Source of the DNA: Clytia hemisphaerica
Lineage: Eukaryota; Cnidaria; Hydrozoa; Leptothecata; Clytiidae
Direction of reading: 5' to 3'
NCBI GenBank assembly: GCA_902728285.1
Contig: CACVBU010000865.1
Location: 3,110,355 to 3,174,354 of the forward strand
DNA length: 64,000 nucleotides
In this document: positions 24,418 through 35,632 of the stretch, piece after piece
Numbering within the stretch: position 1 is the first letter of the stretch
Layout: the number at the start of each line of letters is the position of its first letter
Program-made: the position numbers and the translations under genes
Notes under the pieces: model-generated
Database searches by the model: none
What the model saw: the letters and a program-made list of their open reading frames with translations, nothing else
Told to the model about the DNA's origin: nothing

Positions 24418-24556
24418 CACAGGAAAAAATAATACAAAGTTCACCATGGACGTTTTGGTGAATTCACGGTCAAAAGCTACAATGAAATTGCAAACTGCAG
24501 TTTTTCACCATGAATTAATCAATGAATTCAGTGAACTTTTTAGATTTTATCCTGTG
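24418..24556. mobile_element. Small MITE with CACAGGA ends, adjacent to the previous one
   Basis: Left CACAGGAAAAAATAAT...AAAGTTCACC and right GTGAACTTTTTAGATTTTAT followed by CCTGTG are inverted. Length 139 bp. It shares terminal text with the element 42 bp upstream. Confidence 0.65.
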
Positions 24557-24861
24557 AATGGGGGGAGAGAATCTTGTAAGGATTATAATAATGAAAATTA
24601 ATATATTTTGATTAGTTTAAGTACTTATATCCATTTTTGCATAATTTTTCTTTCAACGTTAACTGCAAAAAATTAATTTATTTAATTTGTTGAAAATTGC
24701 TCTTATATACTTCTTTTTCACTTTATTAAATAATAACGGAAATATTAATATTTGTGTTCCTGTCATCAAGTTAGACCCATTTTTCATACAACTCAAGTTT
24801 AAATTTTAGCATTTTTCCACTTTAAAAATGTATCTTAATTTCCGTTTTTTTTTCTTCAGCT

Positions 24862-27800
24862 ATGGATTCGCATCTTGAAGAATTCTGCTGTGTTGCTTTT
24901 GTGGAAAATGGCTCAAAAAAGATGGGAACAGTTCTATCGAAGTGGATTTTAAATGGAATTTTGTATTGGCCAAAAACAAATTTCCATCTGCTAATGAAAC
25001 AACGTGCTCCACCAAAAGAAACGTGGTATCAAATTCCAGATCACTCTATCTTGTATACTGGTAATTATCTTTAATCAAGTCATTTTATAACCGTTTAGTT
25101 GCTCTAATTAAAAAAGACACTTAAAAATCTTTGTCTTACAATAATGGAATCTTTCATTCATTTTAACTTCTCGTCCTAAATTTCCAGTTTTTTTGTTTTA
25201 AGGGAGTTATGAAAGCTGTATCGCCATCGACAGCTCAACTGAAACTGAAGGTGAAGTTGGAGACGAGTTGCAAGCTGGCAAAGTGAACGACGTGAGCTTT
25301 TCCAGTGAGGAGTCCGATGCAGAGTCCGATTTGGGTGGAGATTATCTTAATGGCACTGGTGGAAACGTTCCTTTGTTTCCTCAAAAGTACGCATCGCCAA
25401 AAGATGGACTCTCAATCAAACCGTATGTATTAATATCATATGTTTAAGTGTTACAATTGGAGAGCTATAATCATCGAAGAGCACTTCATTTTAATCCTTC
25501 TTGAATGAAATTTGAATTTGGTCTGTTTCTTTTTTTTACATTAAAATCCAAACTTCGAATCTTCAAATATTATTTTAATATAAAATTCATTCTTCTAAGT
25601 ATAAATTTGACCAGGGATATTTCAATATTGCATTATTTTTCATACAGGGATGGTACTTCAAATTCCAAACAGACACCTGGTGCTTCAAATTTAATTTCTA
25701 AGCTGAATTCATCGAATCCTGATGCGAGGTGAATAATATTATAATAATTGAGTCCAAATTTAATTCATAATACCTTATTACACAAATATTACTAGTCATT
25801 TTATTAACGCGAACTGAAAAATTTTGTGTTAATTTTTTGCGTGTTAATTTCAAGGCCGTTGAATAGTTGCCTAGTAATATTCGTGTAATAAGGTAGTAAT
25901 AGTAGAAATAAAATTATGAAAATATTTTAAAAGCATATAGATTTCAGTACAATTCTAACAATTGTATTATTGGTGTTCTTGGTAATTAGATATTGGTATC
26001 AAGGCTGTACACATCCCCTAAAAGATTTTGGATATAATTTTTGGCCTATATCGTAGGCTTTAGTAGATTTATAAAATAATTTTGTTAAATTTACGTTTGT
26101 TTTAGGCATCAACAAAAGTCGATTCAACTTTCATCTCCGAACTCATTGAACGAATCTTCACCGGTTTTGTAAGTTGACTAAACTATTTCGTCGTAATGTC
26201 AGGGCTCTGTCCATACACACTTTTTTAATAAGAATAGTGTACTTTGGCTGATGTTGTGCATTAATCTTTTTTTTCTATTGTTCTAAACAGTAGTACTTTT
26301 CCTACATTTTTTACCCACCATAGTCGGAGCCCTTAATACTTTTGAATTTTGAACTCATTTAATTTGGACTGCAGTTGTGATTTAGTGATGATAAAAAAGT
26401 GATACCCTTTGATACCATTTGATACCCATTTTGACGTTTATGATGACTTCGAACCTCCATATATCGATAAGATATCAGGAATAAAAAAGTGATGGTTTAA
26501 TATTTAAGACAGAGTACACCCTTTTTAAGATGAAAAAACAAATTATACCGTGTGTATTTTTGGATACAAATCTTTATACTTATACTAAATCTTTTCAGAC
26601 CGAACTATCTTGGTGGAACTCCTAAAGCCGTCAAAAGATCTGCATCAAGGTAATTTCTGAATAAATAGTCATTGAGGTACTCCAAAAGCATGAGGATTTA
26701 TGATTCACATTTTGTCTTTTTTAACAGAAGCAATGTTTTAGCACTTAAAGGTCATAACTTTTGATGTAGTTAACCAAATTTGATAAATTACCCCTCAAAA
26801 TATATTCCAATAGATTAATTTATTATTTGGTTCTTCAGCTATTCCTTCAATAGTATTCGTTTTATTTATTAGAAGACAAGAAGAAGAGGAGAGCTTGGAA
26901 CTTATTGATGCGGCGAAGATTATGGGTCAGTTTATGTTAGTTTTGTGTACTCCTAGCGAAGTCCTGATATACAGTTTTCTTTGTAAAGCTAATGTGATAT
27001 TATAGGAGTCAGAAATTTTTATTTTAGTAATAAACTAAATTTTAAGACATCTCTGTCAGGAAATTAAGCATTAAAAACGTTTGTCAGGGACCGATGGTTT
27101 AGTCTTGAAGATGCTCTTTCTGTAAACAGTTTTTATGAAATGTGTTGACTTTTATAAGAACATTCACGAGCCTTAAATTTGGCGAAGAAACTAAGAACAA
27201 GCTCAGCCTCGGAATTTTCTGAGAACATTTAAAAGCAACCTTTTTTTGGCACTGTTAATACAGAAAGGCATGTTTTCCAGAATATTTTACTCTTTTTCAG
27301 CAAAAAGCTTGTTTAGAAGATTTTCAAGGTTTTTTTGAAGATAGAAGTTTTGCTTTGGAAATAATGAAGGTTGCAAAGTACTGTCAAAAAGAACATTAAG
27401 AACAGCTGAATAACATGAAGCCTTAAAATTCCCAAAACTTAAGAACAATTGAGCCTTAGTCAAAATTTACTGGTTCTTTTAAAAAGTGATTGTAGTTCAT
27501 CAGTTTAGGCCTTTGAATTTTATCAATGCATTGCTTAAAAAGCTAACTGCTGTCTTTTCTATCTTCAGAACAATTTAAAATGTTGTACGATCGGCAAAAC
27601 AAGATCATGACAGAAATTGTGAAATTAAGAGCACACATCGACAACAAGATGGCATCTCTTCCCATCGAAGACGATCAATTCCAGCTTCCAGAAGTAAACA
27701 GCCAACAAGAAATGGATACCTTGGAAGAAAATCTAAATGATCCTGATTTCTTAGCAAAGTTTGTAAGTATGATTAATTCAGTTGATTTCAATTTAGCTGT

Positions 27801-29211
27801 CAGAAAAAACGAAATTCAAATCCCCAGCCATAAAAAATATGGGAATATCGATCCCCATTGAGTTTTGGTCCGTTACTTTCTCACAGACCCGGTGGGATTT
27901 TATTAGCTAGTGGAGTAGCTAATAAAATCCCACCGGGTCTGTGAGAAGGGGGTATCTGATTGACACCAAAAAACAGCGAACAAACAAACATCCTGTTTCA
28001 TCATAGTAATTTATCTGAAGACTTTGTGTCCATATCTTTGCACTAGATGCTTTTGAACGTTTTTTCACAGTGATTATGCTCTGAAATTGAAGAATTGCCT
28101 CTTTGAAAATGGTGATAATATCTCAGTAAATTTTTCTTTTTTCTTATCTATATCTTCATTTTGAAAGATTTTTTCAACTTTCTTTTTGATAATATCCACT
28201 TCCGGGTTAACTTTTCAACCGGCACCTGCATCTCTATCAAATTGAAGGTGAAATTAAATTCGATCTCTTTTTATAGAAATCTCGTATCGCACGAATTGGC
28301 GGGGTTGAATATGGTGATGCTACAATTCTAGTGATGGAAAAGTAAGTAGTGATAAAAGAGATCCTTCGGTCTTCTAGATATTTAAATTTCTAATAACAAA
28401 GATCTTTCAATACTGAAAACGATAGTGCTTCAAATCTTGAGATGGTGATTTTCAGTTCATAGTTCTGAATGTTTTCTGACTACTGGTTTTGTACGTCCGA
28501 TGTTTATTATGCATGGTTCTTCAACGAGGCGAAGGAAAACAATGCTCCATTTAATTGCAACATTTTTTAAATAAAAAGACTTTTCCTTATTTGTTTTTTT
28601 CGAACGTGCATAGCAATTCCTTTAAATTAAAGTTGACTAAACAAAGACCAAGTTTTTTCCCAAATGGGGTAGATCCCAGTGGGTCACAGAGGCAGGGGTG
28701 TTGTGTTACATCGTTCTCTTTAAGAAATCACAATTCAAAATACATAGATCATTTTCAAAACTTTTTTTCTTTAGATTTTTTACAAGAGCTTTCTTAAGCA
28801 CGTGTAACATGGAAGGAAACAACGGGAAGTTTGCCTTCAAGAAATCCAAGGCTTATTCTGCAATTAGTGGTAATTTGTTTCTACTTTTTAAAATTTAGTA
28901 ACTGGTTGATTCTAATGAATAATCAAATAAAAAAGAAGACTGTTTCTTACAATCAATCAAGCCCAATCTAGTGTACCAAATATCTATCCTACGAAGAAGA
29001 TTTTAATGATCTCAATAGGTTTCTCAGATTAAGAAAGTAAGGTTTTTGCCAACAAATCTCTCTCTCTAAAGATTTTACTATTATTTTATTTCTTTCAATA
29101 GATGTTCTAGTGAAAAAGTATGGCACAACGGAAGACAATGTTGGGAAGAAAGTTGCCAACAAATTACGAAACGCCCCTGGACAGAAAGGTGGACTTGGCA
29201 GAAAGAAGTAG
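24862..29211 (+). CDS. DUF4806-domain protein, accessory gene of the CACTA-like element
   Basis: Ten coding exons: 24862-25060, 25203-25422, 25648-25728, 26106-26168, 26599-26649, 26873-26925, 27569-27762, 28277-28341, 28775-28869 and 29102-29211. All nine introns are GT-AG and the phases join without a break, giving 376 aa and a TAG stop. The N-terminal 70 residues (GTVLSKWILNGILYWP, then PPKETWYQIP) match the usual N-terminal module of DUF4806 proteins. An acidic/Ser linker follows (SSEESDAESDLGG), then a coiled segment (LYDRQNKIMTEIVKLRAHI). The DUF4806 region is at about 252-340 (FQLPEVNSQQEMDTLEE, IARIGGVEYGDATILVMEK, KFAFKKSKAYSAI), and the tail is basic (GQKGGLGRKK). DUF4806 function is unknown. 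Location in the same element suggests a DNA-binding or transposition-accessory role, by analogy with two-gene plant CACTA elements. Confidence 0.8.
27140..27490. mobile_element. Diverged relative of the TATAAGAAC MITE, in a DUF4806 intron
   Basis: Contains ACTTTTATAAGAACATTCACG at the left and GGTTCTTTTAAAAAGTG at the right, with internal AAGAACA...GAGCCTTA words on alternating strands like those at 19488-19729. Ends are eroded. Placed in the intron before the 27569 exon. Confidence 0.45.
27878..27947. repeat. Perfect 32-bp palindrome with 6-nt loop
   Basis: The arms 27878-27909 and 27916-27947 (each containing CAGACCCGGTGGGATTTTAT or its complement) are exact complements around GTGGAG. It lies in the DUF4806 intron between exons ending 27762 and starting 28277, just after a stop that would end read-through translation. 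It could be a collapsed MITE or encode an RNA hairpin. No evidence of expression. Confidence 0.85.
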
Positions 29212-29271
29212 AGAGTTTATTTATTTATTTTATTTTTATGTGTAGATTTGAATAGGGTTATTACTTCCCAT

Positions 29272-29277
29272 AATAAA
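29272..29277 (+). terminator. Candidate polyadenylation signal of the DUF4806 gene
   Basis: AATAAA 61 nt after the stop codon, in the context CCATAATAAAACATGG. Another AATAAA is at about 29531. Confidence 0.5.
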
Positions 29278-29844
29278 ACATGGTCCTGGCTGGATTAATT
29301 TTTAAGTCACAATATAAAATTGAATTCAAGGATTCGCACGTATAGGTTTTTGGGATTCTGGCTTCTTTACGTTATTACTTTCATTTTCCTAGGGATTTTT
29401 AAACTCACTACTTTGAATTGTGAAAAGTTGATTTCAGATTTACAGTGTATTTTTAATTGTAAATATCTGTTTGAGTAATCAATTATTGTGTAAATGTTCC
29501 ACTGTAAATTACTATTTATTTATTAATTTTAATAAAAATTCTATTCTATAAATTTTCTTAATTTTCATAATTTTTTTATTGAAACGGTATTTATTCAAAA
29601 ATTTCCGTAATAGATCTCTGACCAAAGGATGGTTTAATACTATAACATAAACTTGTGTTTCTAATGTTTTTTTTCCTTCTCCCATTGACAATCAGTATGT
29701 TAGTATGTACAAAACGTCAAAGAAAGTGAGCGAGATTACGCTGATAGTCGGAACATTGAATTTAATGATCTCTTTCGGAAATCTCCGTGAAAAGCCAAAA
29801 CTAAAATCTTGTACGTATCTTGTCTGAGATGCATTTGAAATGGA

Positions 29845-29965
29845 CATTAAAAAGCATTGAATACGTCTTGAAAACATCTTAAAGTGGTTTTGCTACAGAT
29901 CTTCGTAAGGATCGTGAGAAAGTATTGAATACGTCTTGAAGACATCTTAAAGAGGATTTGCTGCA
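29845..29965 (+). repeat. Right subterminal direct repeats of the CACTA-like element
   Basis: TATTGAATACGTCTTGAA then ACATCTTAAAG, followed by GATTTGCT/GTTTTGCT and CAGATCTTCG, occurs twice about 63 bp apart. Together with the left array these frame the ends of the element. Confidence 0.75.
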
Positions 29966-30059
29966 GATCTTCGCAAAGATGTCTTTAAAGCGGACATTTA
30001 AGACCCAACGGAGACATCTTTTAAACGTATCCGCGCATTCGATAACGCGTATTTAATAC

Positions 30060-30088
30060 GTTGCTAAAACATCTTAGTGCCGGCTGGG
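30060..30088 (-). repeat. Right terminal inverted repeat of the CACTA-like element
   Basis: On the plus strand it ends AGTGCCGGCTGGG, followed by TT. It pairs with 16607-16634. Confidence 0.85.
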
Positions 30089-30589
30089 TTATTACAGTAT
30101 ATATTTTCACATAGTTCCCGTCCTGGCTGGTCCTGGCAATAATGTATGTAAGTTGTTGATTTGTTATGAATTTTGTGCCTGTTAGATAATTGGACAGGAT
30201 TTTTATTCTAAATTTACACAGATTTATTTGGTTTTAAAGGGAAAGATAGCAAGGACGGGTCAAAGTTTTTAGCCATTTGCGATCTGTAAACAGAGATCAG
30301 AGAAGCTGTTCTTCAGTATACTTTCGAAATAAAACCTTACGTTTTGTAGGAGTCATTGTTCTGGAAGTCTTGGTTGAATTTCCACTAAACAACCTAATTC
30401 TTTTTCAAAAAAATGCTTGAATGTTTTGAATTAAAAGGAGGTAGCAGTTTCGTTAAATTTCATGTGAGTATACGGGAGTATCTATAAAGAATCTTTCTTG
30501 CTAATAAAATTTAATAATAAACTCAGCAAATTTTCTGAATTTTCTGGTGTTTTCAAATTCTGCCATCTTGTCCAAATTTAATTGCATTG

Positions 30590-31085
30590 TGGGATGCATG
30601 ATTTAGATTGCATTTGAAATGTGAAATGTGCAATGGAATGACTTCTATGTTTCAAATACAATTCAATTTGAAATGTGTTTAAATTATAATTTTGAAACAT
30701 AAAAAGTGATTTTCAAAAACATATTTCAAATACAATTCAAATTAGATAATTCAAAAACATTTCACAGATTGCTTTTGAAATGCGTTTTTGAAATGCATCT
30801 GAATTGCTAACTATTTTCTTGGATTTTCACAATTCAAATACAATTCAAATTATACAATCAAAAAGCAGTTCATGGATTGCTTTTGAAATGGCATTATGAA
30901 ATGTATTTGAATTGCTAACTATATTCTTAGAAATTCATAATTCAAATACAATCCAAATTATACAATCCAAAAGCAGTTCATGAACTGCTTTTGAATTAAC
31001 TGCGAAATGTATATGAATTATTATTTGAATTGTAACTGAACCTTCTTTGAAATACATTTGAATTGTACAATTCAAATACAATTCA
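30590..31085. repeat. TTCAAATACAATT-type degenerate repeat, right of the CACTA-like element
   Basis: Four or so diverged units built from ATTCAAATACAATTCAAATT, AAAAGCAGTTCATGGATTGC and TTTTGAAATG. Same vocabulary as 16090-16495. No gene is seen between 30089 and 31425. Confidence 0.65.
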
Positions 31086-31454
31086 CATTCGTAGGGGAAG
31101 TAATAAATATAGTTTCAAGAGGTGTCACACAGTACCAGCGGCGGATCTGAGGGGGTTCAAATGGTTCAGCGGAACAAAATACGAAGAAAGGGAATCAAGT
31201 GAAATCTAGTTTTCTGATCGGAAGTGAGTTTTCTTCTCGTTCATCTCGATATTATTTTACCAGGGGTTGTATGCGGCATGCGTTTCCGTGTGCGCGCGAC
31301 AAATTTAGCTTTTGCTGCGCTAAAAAATCTTTAGGTTTTGTGTGTACGGCGTAGCTAGCTTTCTCGCGCTGTAAGAAATCTTTGTTATGATTTTTTTTGC
31401 GGGATTACATATCTAGCTGTTTCTTAGCCTGGAGATCCATGCTATGATTTCTTA

Positions 31455-32817
31455 CACGTTTTTTTTTTTATAAGGAACACGTTTATACACAGTGATACAC
31501 ACTGAGAACCTTTTTCAGCAATGCGAAAAAATTTTCAGATTCATTACTCCACAACTAAACAACAAAAAAAAATTTTGGACTTGTCACTGTTTCTTTTACT
31601 AATTTACTAATTTTCATTTCTTTTTAATCGATAGAGTCGTTTTATATTTCAATGTGTTGTATCTTTCTCTCTGTCTAGTATATTTGTAGTTTATGTCTAA
31701 GTTTGTTGAGTTTGTCTCATTTCCTAATTCGTTTCCAATGTGTACGGCCACTCGGTTACGGGGTTCCGAACCGGGCTCTCGGTCAACCTTTCAACTTTTT
31801 CTCTTTCTTTCTGCTGTACTTCACTGTATGGTCAGAAATTTTAAACTTTTTTGTTTACAATTTGTTTTATTTTAATCCCTCTTCTCTGTTTTTTTATGTA
31901 CGAAATAGTGTCTGATCAACACTATTTCTTCTTTGGTAAAGATGACGGGTGGCTCGCGGGCGCCAGAGAGTGCTTACTCTTGGTACCACACCTGACTCTA
32001 GGCTTTGTCTTCATCTTGCCATTTTCTTTTTCTTTGTATAATTGTTTGTTTGAATGTTTTGTTGTTTTGTATCATATTTGTTGGTATTGTCGGTCGAGCA
32101 ATTGGGGTGTGATGATGTTTCAGCTTTTGCTGAGATTATGTTGAGGGTAGTGTTTTGATCCATGAGAGATTTTCAAACTTTTCTTAGATTTCATTGGAAC
32201 TTTTGCAAAATCGGGATTATTTTGGCTAATATCCCTTGTATCGTCTTAGTTAGTGCTCATAAGGAGATGAAATTTGGTATATAAAGTATCCTTATAGCAA
32301 TGTAAAAGTAGGAAAAAAAGTTTTTTGATACATAAAAATATTCACCAGCTATTAGGCACTTTCGTTTTCGAGAGATCCCTCTATCCCGTCCTCATCCCGC
32401 TTGAGATCCCTCTAAATCGGAATCAAGATAATTCCGGATAGGAAAGTGCTAGAGACTTGAAATTTTCACAGAATGTACTTATATTTGTCCTCTAAAGGAT
32501 AAAAGAAAAAGAAAGCATTTCTTCTCAGTTAATTTCCAAAAAGTTGGCTAAAACAAGGAAAATTGAATCCGATCAAAGTTCGCCGTGATAAGGAACTCGA
32601 GGCTGAAAGTAGTCCAAAAAATAAGGAATTGTTAAGGAACTGCTCAGGCTAAGAATACGAAAACAAGTTCTAAGGAACAGTAAAAGTAAGAGTTTTCACT
32701 TGAACTAGCTATGTAAATAAGGAACTCAAAAGGAACTTTGAGGCTGAAATTTTCTGTAAAAATAAGGAACTCCAGGCTCAGAGCAAAGTTAAGGTTCCTT
32801 ATATAAAAAAAAAGGTG
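31455..32817. mobile_element. Nested element with CACGTTTTTTTT ends, TA duplication
   Basis: Starts CACGTTTTTTTTTTTATAAG and ends (minus strand) CACCTTTTTTTTTATATAAG, flanked by TA (31453-31454 and 32818-32819). The empty site preserved in the opposite arm at about 34936 shows a single TA, proving the insertion and its boundaries. The right subterminal region repeats AAGGAACTC and GGCTGA words. Small ORFs inside have no recognisable domain. Confidence 0.85.
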
Positions 32818-33265
32818 TATTCTATATACTGATGGCGAAATATATAGCATGGTATGGGCTGACAGTTTGAATTTCACATATCCTAATAACGGTCGAAAAC
32901 TCAGCCAATCAAATCCTGTTATTGTTTCACTGGTCACACTTTCTTAAAGAAAGCGCTACTTCTGAAATATGGTTTTTATTTTAGTAAGTGAGGACAGCGC
33001 TGAATTCGAATTTCTCACTGTAATTTTTTTGAGGCCAAAATCGGACTCACAGCTCTGACCCGTCAAGTATTCATCAGATTAAAAAAAAATACGCAGACGG
33101 GTTCCTGTCTAGCTGTTTCTGTGCTAGGAAAATCTTTAATTTTGAACCTGGTTCAGAAAATGCATCCAGTGAAATGGCAAATTTGAGGTGGTTCAAGGAA
33201 ATTTCTCGAAAATACGAGACCGAACCTGACCAACCATTTTGAGCGTGAAAGATTTCCTACAAAAA

Positions 33266-33544
33266 TACCTTAAAGGAAGAAATTTTGGCGGATTGGACTG
33301 AAATCCGCCAAATTAAGTTCCCGCCAAAATTTCTTTTTTCCGCCATCCGCCAAATTAAATTCCCGCCAAATTAAACGTTTTGAAAATATGATCTCTTTTA
33401 AGGTGTTTTTGCTATTTTTTTGCTGTTTTGACACCATCTTAAGGTTAAATTTTTAAGCGACCGCCAAATTAAATTCCCGCCAAATTTAGTTTTTTCGTGC
33501 ATCCGTCAAATTAAATTCCCGCCAAAATTTCTACCTTTAAGGTA
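33266..33544. mobile_element. Small MITE rich in CCGCCAAATTAAATTCCCGC
   Basis: TACCTTAAAGG...AAATTTTGGCGG at the left and CCGCCAAAATTTCTACCTTTAAGGTA-type right end form an inverted repeat. TA lies at both tips. The interior repeats GCCAAATTAAATTCCCGCC about four times. It lies in the core of the 31427-34964 element. Confidence 0.75.
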
Positions 33545-35344
33545 ACTTTTAGTTGCATGTCGTTGCCGGCAAAATATTGAAATGATTTGAAGGGTAGCCA
33601 TTTGTACAACAAACGACTTCATTTCTTTGAAAGCTGTCAATGCAGTGTTTTTAAAAGAAAGGAATTGAAGTCTTGAAAAGTGGTAATAATCAGGCAATTA
33701 CAAATCTTTTTGAGGACATTTTTGTTCAATTTAATCAGTAATTTGAGAGAATTACACAACAATATCAATCAATGTATGATTCTCACAAAGACTCTATGCT
33801 GTGTGATGGAAATTTCATCTGCTTTTGTTTGATGTTGTGAAGAGTGACAAAAGACATAGAAAAGACGACTTTCATTCTGAGGAAACATTTTTTGTTTTGG
33901 TTTATCTTTAGAGGAGAAGCATTTATACCAACAAAAACACAACTTAAATCAATTTTGCTTGATAAATGAAGTTTGGAATTTTTTATGGGAAAGGACAATT
34001 GTCAATATTCGGTGGAAGTTTATCGTGTCTTGCATAATCACGAGATTTACATTTGACTCTTCTCCCATCATCGGGCATCAGGAATATCACGGTGAAAAAA
34101 TCTACCTCTCTATATATGGATAACGAGATTTGCGTTTGGCTACGTTTCGAGAGATTCTTCTCCCATCATTGGACATTGATGAATTTCACATGGAAAAAAA
34201 CATAAAAGTGTAAAAATAATAGTTTGAAAACTATTATAGAAAAACAAAACAAAATTTGTTTTATAACAGAGACTGAAAGAAAGGTTAGGGAACAACATTT
34301 TAGCAATTTGATTGAATTTGGTTGAAAAATGAAATTTCCGGAAAGGTGAACCTTCACGCATGCTTCAAGATAATGTGATGCAAGGAAATATTTTTGGTTT
34401 CGTCATGTCATGAAAAGAGAGAGTTCATACCACTTTCTACTTGCAAAACAAAACTAAGATTACTTTTACGTGATCATATGTAAATATTCATTTTCCTTGT
34501 TTTTTTTGGGAAAATCACCCCAAAATCAGTTAATAATGACCCCCAATTTTATGAATTTTCTCTGAGAGTACTGTCCCTGCATCTTCCACCCCTTTAAAGG
34601 GATAATCAGATGGTTTCTAAAAGGTAGATATTCGGGTTAAGGACTAGACAGGAACCCGTCTGCGTATTTTTTTAAATCTGATGAATACTTGACGGGTCAG
34701 AGCTGTGAGTCCGATTTTGGCCTCAAAAAAAATTACAGTGCGAAATTCGAATTAAGCGTTGTCCTCACTTACTAAAATAAAAACCGAATTTCGGAACTTG
34801 CGCTTTCTTTAAGAAAGTGTGACCAGTGAAACAATAACAGGATTTAATTGGCTGTGTTTTCAACCGTTATTAGGATATGGGAAATTCAAACTGTCAGCCC
34901 ATTCCATGCTATATATTTCGCCATCAGTATATAGAATAAGAAATCATAGCATGGATCTCCAGGCTAGTTAAGGACTTGCAGGAGACAATTTTTCATGTAA
35001 AATTTTACCATAGAAGATGGTCTGAGCTTTGATATCTGTCTTCGTAATTTTTAGATAATAAATGTAAAAGTCGAATTGGCGGCCATTTTCCAGATAATCT
35101 TTGTTTACATTTTCGCTGTGAGTATATCGGCTGAGCCGAGTTAGCTTTAACACACAAAATTCCGCGATGTTTTGTGTATCTTCTTCGCAGAGGTTTTTTT
35201 GGCTCGGTAAGTTAGTGAAGATAAGGATAAAGGGAATAAACAATGGAGTTCCTTATTCTAGGATGAAAGGAAAATCAAAAAAAAAATAGAGGGATCGAAA
35301 ATCAAAGAAGCTTGTCTGGTCTTGTGTGAAAAGTGTGGAAAATG

Positions 35345-35632
35345 GCCTGAAAGAATGAAGAAAATAACAATTTTGAATTCCTGCAACCTTATCAGTTCGA
35401 GCCAAGGAAACAAGAAGGGGAAGAATCTGGTAGTGGAAGCGATGATTATGGTAGTTGGGTGTCATGTTCTAGATCTAGTGATGCTGTGAGGGTGGGCTTG
35501 GATGCATCAAATTAGTGTCAATGTTCAAATTGCCAGCCACATATGACTGACATCGAGTGTGTTTTCTGCCAAGAGTTGGAGAAAACAAAATCCATGCTGG
35601 AAAGTCATTGAAACATATGTAAGTGCTTTAGA
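35345..35632 (+). pseudogene. P2RX7_C-like zinc domain exon
   Basis: One frame reads LQPYQFEPRKQEGEESGSGS, then a stop-interrupted CQCSNCQPHMTDIECVFCQE. The FEP motif, acidic/Ser linker and CxCxxC...ECxxC spacing match the C-terminal zinc-binding domain named after P2X7 receptors, which is widespread in standalone proteins of aquatic invertebrates. Two in-frame stops (TAG before CQC, TGA after MLESH) suggest decay, although the exon ends at a plausible donor (ATATGTAAGT). It points toward the convergent Kolobok gene. Partner exons were not found. Confidence 0.6.

Larger units (their letters stand above)
16607..30088 (+). mobile_element. CACTA/EnSpm-like DNA transposon, two-gene, probably full length
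   Basis: Terminal inverted repeats: the left end starts CCCAGCCGGCACAAGATGTT (16607), and the right end (30060-30088) reads CCCAGCCGGCACTAAGATGT on the minus strand. They match over about 28 bp except for one inserted base and one substitution. Flanks are TT on both sides, a possible 2-bp target duplication. Each end has direct subterminal repeats, a CACTA hallmark. Inside are a DDE transposase and a DUF4806 gene, both open and on the plus strand. Ends begin CCCAGC rather than the plant-type CACTA, with CAC six to nine bases in; related animal families are known to me with such ends. The element has been colonised by several small MITEs. Autonomy is inferred from intact frames, not demonstrated. 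Confidence 0.8.
31427..34964. mobile_element. Element with GCCTGGAGATCCATGC ends and about 330-bp inverted arms
   Basis: Left GCCTGGAGATCCATGCTATG (31427) and the right end (34964, minus strand) are the same, flanked by TA. The left arm is interrupted at 31454 by a nested element and continues at 32818-33112. The right arm 34644-34964 is uninterrupted and its minus strand reads TTTCTTATTCTATATACTG across that site. Inner arm landmarks are GACAGTTTGAATTTC and ACGGGTTCCTGTCTAG. The core has no recognisable gene and holds a third element (33266-33544). Confidence 0.8.

Noticed and set aside
31693..32144. Overlapping plus-strand ORFs of 60-97 codons
   Set aside because: They lie inside the nested element 31455-32817, overlap in different frames, and have no domain or splice context.
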